This document shows, one piece after another, positions 7,715-12,028 of a stretch of 12,028 bases of DNA. The position numbers were made by a program, and so were the translations under genes. The notes under the pieces were generated by a model that was given only the letters and a program-made list of their open reading frames with translations, had not been told where the DNA came from and did no database searches. Source of the stretch: Candidatus Aminicenantota bacterium (GTDB lineage: Bacteria > Acidobacteriota > Aminicenantia > UBA2199); NCBI GenBank assembly GCA_023136725.1, contig JAGLQR010000024.1, forward strand, positions 1 through 12,028, written 5' to 3'. Numbering within the stretch: position 1 is the first letter of the stretch; each line of letters begins with the position of its first letter.

Positions 7715-7732
7715 ATAATGCTTGAATATACT

Positions 7733-7761
7733 TATATAAAAATTTCTTTAAAGTATCTCAA
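7733..7761 (-). promoter_or_regulatory. Sigma70-like promoter for the secreted-protein pair
   Basis: Minus strand TTGAGA (7756-7761; five of six to TTGACA), a 17-bp spacer and TATATA (7733-7738; four of six). It sits in an 85-bp very AT-rich gap and predicts a start near 7726, giving a leader of about 22 bases with the GGAGG site in it. AT-richness makes chance matches easy, but spacing and position are right. Confidence 0.6.
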
Positions 7762-7801
7762 AAAAAATTTTATTAAAAATTAATTTTCAGGGAATTATAT
7801 T

Positions 7802-9355
7802 TTATTCTTCACGCCTTTTCAGGACATGGATACCTTTAAAACTATCAACGATTGAAAAATTTTCCGAATATAATTTTTCTCTGAAAAACCTCTTGTAATT
7901 CTTCCGCATCTTCAAAGGGAGCTTTTTACTTAAAACAATATAATCAATTTTTAAATATCCGGCATCTATTTCTGATATTTCAGTAGGATCGATTGGGGCT
8001 CTGACAGCTCTTGTGTCACAAAATAGGGCAATTCTATAAGATATATCAGAGAGTACAACCTTCCCCTTAACGATCTTCCCCAGCTTATCTAAAGAGTGGA
8101 GCCTTTTATCAGGTCTTTTACCGGAAATAAATTTTGTTATCTTTTTATATTCAAGATCCCAGGACGTTATCATTCCAAATGTGAAAACTAAAAGAATAGA
8201 ATATAATAATATTGAATTAACTTTAATTTTACTCCTTAACACTGCTAGAATCCTTTGTGAAAATATCACAAAAAAAATCAATATCAGTGGTTTTAAAGGG
8301 ATCAAATATCTCCTGGTTAGAAGAAATGGAGCGTAAACAATAAAAGTTGATAAAAATAAAAGGAAAAAGAGTGCCGCCCTCTTTTTTAAAAATTCATCCT
8401 TTATAAAAAAATAAAAGATTATCAAAAGAAGCAGAAAGTAGAAGGATACTGAAATATTTTTTCTCCAGAATTTTATAGAGAAGAACTTTACCATATTCGA
8501 TCCTGTTTTATCCAGAAGATGATCTTTATTTTTTAAGATCAAATCAAAAGTGGAATAATCCATTTCAAGAGTATAGAAAGGGTCGATTCTACCCTCAGCA
8601 TGCGGAATTTCAATTAGCCTGATATTTGATAATGAAAATAATGGAGAACCGGTCAATGTTATATTCCTGATCATCCATCCGCTAAAAATGATAATAAATC
8701 CTGTGAACAGGATAAGGATCTTTTTTAGCTTTGCCCTTTCTGCAAGATAAAAAATGATAAACAGTGGTAATAAGATCAAAAATGTTGATCTGGAAAGGGT
8801 AATTAAACCCAGCAACATCCCCTGAAGAAAAAAATTATCCTTTTTCTCTTTCAGGACAAAGTAGAACAACAAAACAACTAGAAAGACCGTTAAGGTCTCG
8901 CCCATTCCATTATAACTGATAACAAAAGAATCGAGATAAAAGAACAATGATGCAATAATCCCAGGGAATATTCCGGAAAACTTAGAAACTATCAGGAAAA
9001 TAAAAGGAATTGTTAGAAGCATCCAGAATCCAGACTGGATTATGTTTGCTTTCACCGGATTTTTCACTATAAACTGAAATAGTGTATTGGACAGAATAGG
9101 TAACGGAAACCTGTAGAGGTTAGGTATGTTCTTCTTTTTCAGGAAGCCCTTCTCCTGCAGATATCTCAACTGCCCTGGAAATAATTGAGTTGTGGAAAAG
9201 CCGTTCCCTTTTTTGACCTCTCTCCCCATCTGGGCATAATCCATATTATCCTTGTTCTTGAAAAATCCATGATAGTTAAAACCGATGATCCAGATAATAA
9301 TCAGGGATATGAAGATCGAAGTAAGAATTAAAATTCTGCTTTTATTTGTGTTCAT
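7802..9355 (-). CDS. GT-C integral-membrane glycosyltransferase (PMT/ArnT-like)
   Basis: 517 residues with about ten membrane helices (around 8-26, 108-124, 130-146, 154-168, 177-203, 213-229, 302-318, 328-346, 350-372, 380-396) and a soluble C-terminal tail of about 120 residues. The first outer loop has DNMDYAQMGREVKKGNGF (36-53), the Asp-containing loop of GT-C enzymes that bind polyprenyl-phosphate sugars. SRSTFLILLPL (188-198), GWMIRNITLTGSPLFS (226-241) and RRYLIPLKPL (348-357) match the further landmarks of ArnT/PMT-type proteins. It should transfer a sugar from a lipid-phosphate donor to a protein, lipid or glycan on the periplasmic side; the acceptor is unknown. Its place between the Ser/Thr-rich repeat gene and the two secreted proteins makes surface protein glycosylation an attractive but unproven job. 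There is no Shine-Dalgarno before the ATG, and the upstream -10-like box would give a nearly leaderless mRNA. Confidence 0.8.
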   Translation of the reverse strand: MNTNKSRILILTSIFISLIIIWIIGFNYHGFFKNKDNMDYAQMGREVKKGNGFSTTQLFPGQLRYLQEKGFLKKKNIPNLYRFPLPILSNTLFQFIVKNPVKANIIQSGFWMLLTIPFIFLIVSKFSGIFPGIIASLFFYLDSFVISYNGMGETLTVFLVVLLFYFVLKEKKDNFFLQGMLLGLITLSRSTFLILLPLFIIFYLAERAKLKKILILFTGFIIIFSGWMIRNITLTGSPLFSLSNIRLIEIPHAEGRIDPFYTLEMDYSTFDLILKNKDHLLDKTGSNMVKFFSIKFWRKNISVSFYFLLLLIIFYFFIKDEFLKKRAALFFLLFLSTFIVYAPFLLTRRYLIPLKPLILIFFVIFSQRILAVLRSKIKVNSILLYSILLVFTFGMITSWDLEYKKITKFISGKRPDKRLHSLDKLGKIVKGKVVLSDISYRIALFCDTRAVRAPIDPTEISEIDAGYLKIDYIVLSKKLPLKMRKNYKRFFREKLYSENFSIVDSFKGIHVLKRREE

Positions 9356-9368
9356 TTATCTGTATTTA

Positions 9369-9397
9369 ATTGTACACAAATTACAGATTTTTATAAA
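9369..9397 (-). promoter_or_regulatory. Possible promoter of the GT-C gene
   Basis: Minus strand TTTATA (9392-9397), a 17-bp spacer and TACAAT (9369-9374; five of six to TATAAT). Transcription would start only about six bases before the ATG at 9355, which fits the missing Shine-Dalgarno but is a weak match in AT-rich sequence. Confidence 0.3.
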
Positions 9398-9421
9398 AGG
9401 GAATTGTTTTTTTTTCAGGAT

Positions 9422-9453
9422 CACAACCTCCTGGTATTTCACAGGAGGTTGTG
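9422..9453 (-). terminator. 12-bp perfect stem-loop after the repeat-protein gene
   Basis: CACAACCTCCTG (9422-9433) and its exact complement CAGGAGGTTGTG (9442-9453) flank an eight-base loop, 18 bp after the stop of the large repeat gene. As a minus-strand RNA it would form a strong hairpin, but it is followed by GATCCTG and nine A residues, not a U tract, so it is not a classical intrinsic terminator. It may still end or stabilise the mRNA 3' end. It also pairs a Shine-Dalgarno-like GGAGG with an anti-Shine-Dalgarno-like CCTCC. Confidence 0.5.
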
Positions 9454-9471
9454 TTCTATTGAGTAAACTTC

Positions 9472-12028
9472 TTAATCTTCTATAGTTAATTTTCCACTAT
9501 AATCAAAAACCAGATTATCAATGGTTTTCACAAGAATAGTGAGATCATTTGCATTCGCAATGGTATCTGGAACGGTCCATGTATAACTTCCATCATTCGA
9601 AGTGGAATCTGTAATGGAGTAGATCTGAGTTTCACCCTGGAATACCCTCAATTTTACACTTGAATTCTGAGAACCGTTTGATGTCCAGGTAATATCATAA
9701 GAGGACCCTTTTTTCAGCACATTATTTGTGGAGGGTGAAGTTACATGAATTCCAGCTCCAGCTACTTTGAGAAGGTCAGTATCATCATAATAGCGACTAT
9801 CAATTGTAGCAACCCTGATAAAATAATCTTCCGCATCAGGAACCGTATCAGGAACAGTCCAGGTATAACTTCCGTCATTCGGTGTAGAATCAGTAATAGC
9901 AACTACTTTAACAGAACCCTGATACAACCTGATCTTAGCACTGGCATTTTGACTTCCAACCTTTTTCCAGGTTATATTTACACTGGATCCTTTAACCAGA
10001 GTATCACCGGATTCCGGCATATCAACAGTAATCCCGGTCCCGAATATTTTAAAGATATCTGAATCATCCGACACCGCAGAGTCTGTTGTTTCAACTCTCA
10101 CTGAATACCTTATTGAAGAGGATATTCCTGATCCCACACTCCATGAATAACTACCGTCATTGACCGTATTCAGAGCTATATTGCTATGGAATGAACCGTT
10201 ATCATAAAGGTAAATATTAACAGTTGAAGCCATCGATCCTGTTATATCCCATGTGATAGTAGTGTTGCTCCCTGCACTGAGTTCAGATGTATTATCGGGA
10301 GATGTAATGTCAATGGATGTGGCCGGAGGTGTGTCCGATATTTCAAACTGGTCACTGTCATCTGTTACTGCATCATCAATTGTTGTGACCCTCACAACAT
10401 AATCTGCCCCCGGTGTCTGTCCTCCATCTATCGTCCAGGAGTAAGAACCACTATTGGGAGTGTTTGCAATTATCGCAGAATCAAGCGATCCCCCTTTATA
10501 GAGATTGATCTTAACATTGGCATCCTGAGTTCCTGTTGTATCCCAGGTTATCGCATAGGTTGAACCACTGATCCAGTATGAGGAAGAGATAGGCGCAGTA
10601 ATAGTCAGAGTCGGTGTAACAGCCTCCTCAGATATTGTGAAAAAATCACTATCATCATAGAACCCCATATCAAGTGTAGCTACCCTTACAATATAATCTG
10701 ATGCAGGAGAGATACTTGACGGAATAGTGAATGAGAAAGATCCGTCATTAGGAGTATAATCCGACACTGCATATATCTTAGTTGCTCCCTGATAGACCCT
10801 GATCTTCACATAATTATGCATCGGGCCCACATGGTCCCAGGTAATGTTATAAGTATTATTGTGCATCCAGTTAACCCCGCCTACAGGAGATGTCACCCTT
10901 ATTCCGTCTACAGGCACATCTGAGACAGTAAAAACACCACTGTCATCTGTAACGGCATCATCATAAGTTGTAACCCTCACAATATAATCTGTGCCTTCAG
11001 TCTGAGCGGAAGGGATCGTCCAGCTGAAACTTCCGTCATTCGGAGTTGATGCGGATATTGCTGAGTCAAAACTTCCCCCTTTATAGAGGTTGATCTTAAC
11101 ATTGGCATCCATAGATCCAGCAGTATTCCATGTGACCGAATACGTAGATCCTCTGCTCCAGTCTGCCCCGGATGCCGGAGATGTTACTGTAATGCCAGGT
11201 GCCGTATAAGTAATAGAAAAGTTCGGACTGTCGTCAGTAACTGCATCATCTATTGTTGTGACACGCACCAGATAGTCAGATCCTGTCTGTTGCAAACCAT
11301 ATATAGTCCAGCTGAAACTTCCGTCATTGGGAGTTAATGGGGATATTTCTGAGTCAAAGCTCCCCCCTTTATAGAGATTGATCTTAACATTGTCATCCTG
11401 AGTTCCCGTTGTATTCCAGGTTATTGTCTGTGTAGACCCCGATTGCCAATTTGTACCTGAATCAGGTGCAGTTACGGTTATTGTGGGTGTAACCACCTCT
11501 TCTGATATTGTGAAAAAATCACTGTCATCATAGAACCCCATATCAAGTGTAGCTACTCTTACAATATAATCTGATGCAGGAGGGATACTTGACGGAATAG
11601 TGAATGAGAAAGATCCGTCATTAGGAGTAGAATCCGACACTGCATATATCTTTGTTGCTCCCTGATATACCCTGATCTTCACATCATTATGCATCGGGCC
11701 CACATGGTCCCAGGTAATGTTATAAGTATTATTGTGCATCCAGTTAGCCCCACCTACCGGAGATGTCACCCTTATTCCGTCAACAGGGACATCTGAGATA
11801 GTGAAAACACCGCTGTCATCTGTAACCGCATCATCATAAGTTGTAACCCTCACAACATAATCTGCACCTGCAGTCTGATCTGCAGGAATAGCCCAGCTGA
11901 AGTTGCCGTCGTTTGGAGTGGATGATGATATTGTTGAATTCAAGCTTCCACCTTTGATCAGTTCGATCTTCACATTTGTATCCATTGAGCCGGCTGTATT
12001 CCATGTGACCGAATACGTAGATCCTCTG
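9472..12028 (-). CDS. Large multi-Ig surface protein with tandem Kre9/KNH-like modules (partial, open at 5' end)
   Basis: The frame stays open to the right edge, so the first Met (11985) is internal and the true start and any signal peptide lie outside. About 851 residues are visible: one partial and eight complete modules of 92-98 residues, bounded at about 11775, 11481, 11193, 10902, 10608, 10314, 10032 and 9750. Each follows the pattern I-x-V-T-x-P near the start, GSTYxITW, N-V-K-I-x-L-Y-x-G, TPNDGSYSWTIP and DYxVRVTTxDDAVTDDS, as in Kre9/KNH-like (Ser-Thr-rich) Ig domains. The protein is acidic, rich in Ser, Thr, Gly and Asp, and has no Cys in the visible part. The last three modules are more diverged than the preceding ones. 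It ends directly after the last module (KLTIED) with no anchoring signal. An adhesin or matrix scaffold role is inferred. A stem-loop follows the stop. Confidence 0.88.
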   Translation of the reverse strand, partial: RGSTYSVTWNTAGSMDTNVKIELIKGGSLNSTISSSTPNDGNFSWAIPADQTAGADYVVRVTTYDDAVTDDSGVFTISDVPVDGIRVTSPVGGANWMHNNTYNITWDHVGPMHNDVKIRVYQGATKIYAVSDSTPNDGSFSFTIPSSIPPASDYIVRVATLDMGFYDDSDFFTISEEVVTPTITVTAPDSGTNWQSGSTQTITWNTTGTQDDNVKINLYKGGSFDSEISPLTPNDGSFSWTIYGLQQTGSDYLVRVTTIDDAVTDDSPNFSITYTAPGITVTSPASGADWSRGSTYSVTWNTAGSMDANVKINLYKGGSFDSAISASTPNDGSFSWTIPSAQTEGTDYIVRVTTYDDAVTDDSGVFTVSDVPVDGIRVTSPVGGVNWMHNNTYNITWDHVGPMHNYVKIRVYQGATKIYAVSDYTPNDGSFSFTIPSSISPASDYIVRVATLDMGFYDDSDFFTISEEAVTPTLTITAPISSSYWISGSTYAITWDTTGTQDANVKINLYKGGSLDSAIIANTPNSGSYSWTIDGGQTPGADYVVRVTTIDDAVTDDSDQFEISDTPPATSIDITSPDNTSELSAGSNTTITWDITGSMASTVNIYLYDNGSFHSNIALNTVNDGSYSWSVGSGISSSIRYSVRVETTDSAVSDDSDIFKIFGTGITVDMPESGDTLVKGSSVNITWKKVGSQNASAKIRLYQGSVKVVAITDSTPNDGSYTWTVPDTVPDAEDYFIRVATIDSRYYDDTDLLKVAGAGIHVTSPSTNNVLKKGSSYDITWTSNGSQNSSVKLRVFQGETQIYSITDSTSNDGSYTWTVPDTIANANDLTILVKTIDNLVFDYSGKLTIED
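10315..12028 (-). repeat. Higher-order A-B-C tandem repeat, 873-bp period
   Basis: Three consecutive Ig modules (A 97, B 98, C 96-98 residues) recur as a block. Anchors are exactly 873 bp (291 codons) apart: GATATTGTGAAAAAATCACT-like at 10631 and 11504, and a 28-base identical stretch at 11128-11155 and 12001-12028. Module B differs at only 5 of 98 residues between copies, A at 15 of 84 visible residues, and C at more. The repeat runs off the right edge, so more copies may follow. Confidence 0.92.

Noticed and set aside
9472..11985. Treating the Met at 11985 as the start of the repeat protein
   Set aside because: The frame continues upstream as RGSTYSVTWNTAGS, matching the interior of module A exactly, so this Met is internal and the gene is cut by the window edge.
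9475..12028. Horizontal acquisition of the repeat gene based on its visibly higher GC than the glycan genes
   Set aside because: A Gly/Ser/Thr/Asp-rich protein naturally has higher GC than Leu/Ile/Phe/Lys-rich membrane proteins, and there are no mobile elements, tRNA or att-like repeats nearby.

Overview
The window is an AT-rich bacterial segment in which every supportable gene lies on the minus strand, so transcription runs from position 12028 towards 1. Sec-type signal peptides, a GDP-fucose synthase, a Wzx-type flippase and several glycan enzymes point to a bacterium that builds a surface or extracellular polysaccharide. The phylum cannot be named from this sequence. Multi-copy Kre9/KNH-like Ig modules, CARDB-like endings and a sulfatase-fold protein ending in LKSLGYVF would suit an uncultured FCB- or Aminicenantes-like lineage, but that is only an impression.

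Right part (12028 to 5333), secreted Ig-module genes: a large surface protein, open at the right edge, carries one partial and eight full Ig-like repeats of 92-98 residues. Its upstream end is organised as a higher-order A-B-C triplet repeated with an 873-bp period. A 12-bp perfect stem-loop follows it, then a GT-C type integral-membrane glycosyltransferase. Next come two paralogous secreted proteins with the same signal peptide and first Ig module, an acidic Asp-Pro/Glu-Pro hinge, and different basic, CARDB-like C-terminal ends. This pair has a good sigma70-like promoter (7733-7761), strong Shine-Dalgarno sites and a clear rho-independent terminator (5333-5370), so it reads as a bicistronic unit.

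Left part (5278 to 1), a polysaccharide cluster: in order of transcription, a GT4 glycosyltransferase, a membrane-anchored sulfatase-fold protein with Thr at the nucleophile position, a Wzx-like flippase, a PAPS-type sulfotransferase and GDP-L-fucose synthase (partial at the left edge). Together these suggest synthesis, export and tailoring of a fucose-containing, possibly sulfated, glycan. No polymerase, initiating transferase, gmd or chain-length regulator is inside the window.

The most notable points are the homogenised 873-bp repeat array, one Ig-module family shared among three genes beside a GT-C enzyme, the Thr-type sulfatase homologue beside a sulfotransferase, and the modular paralogue pair. 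No RNA genes, CRISPR arrays, insertion sequences or plus-strand genes were found, and no gene-free stretch exceeds 150 bases.
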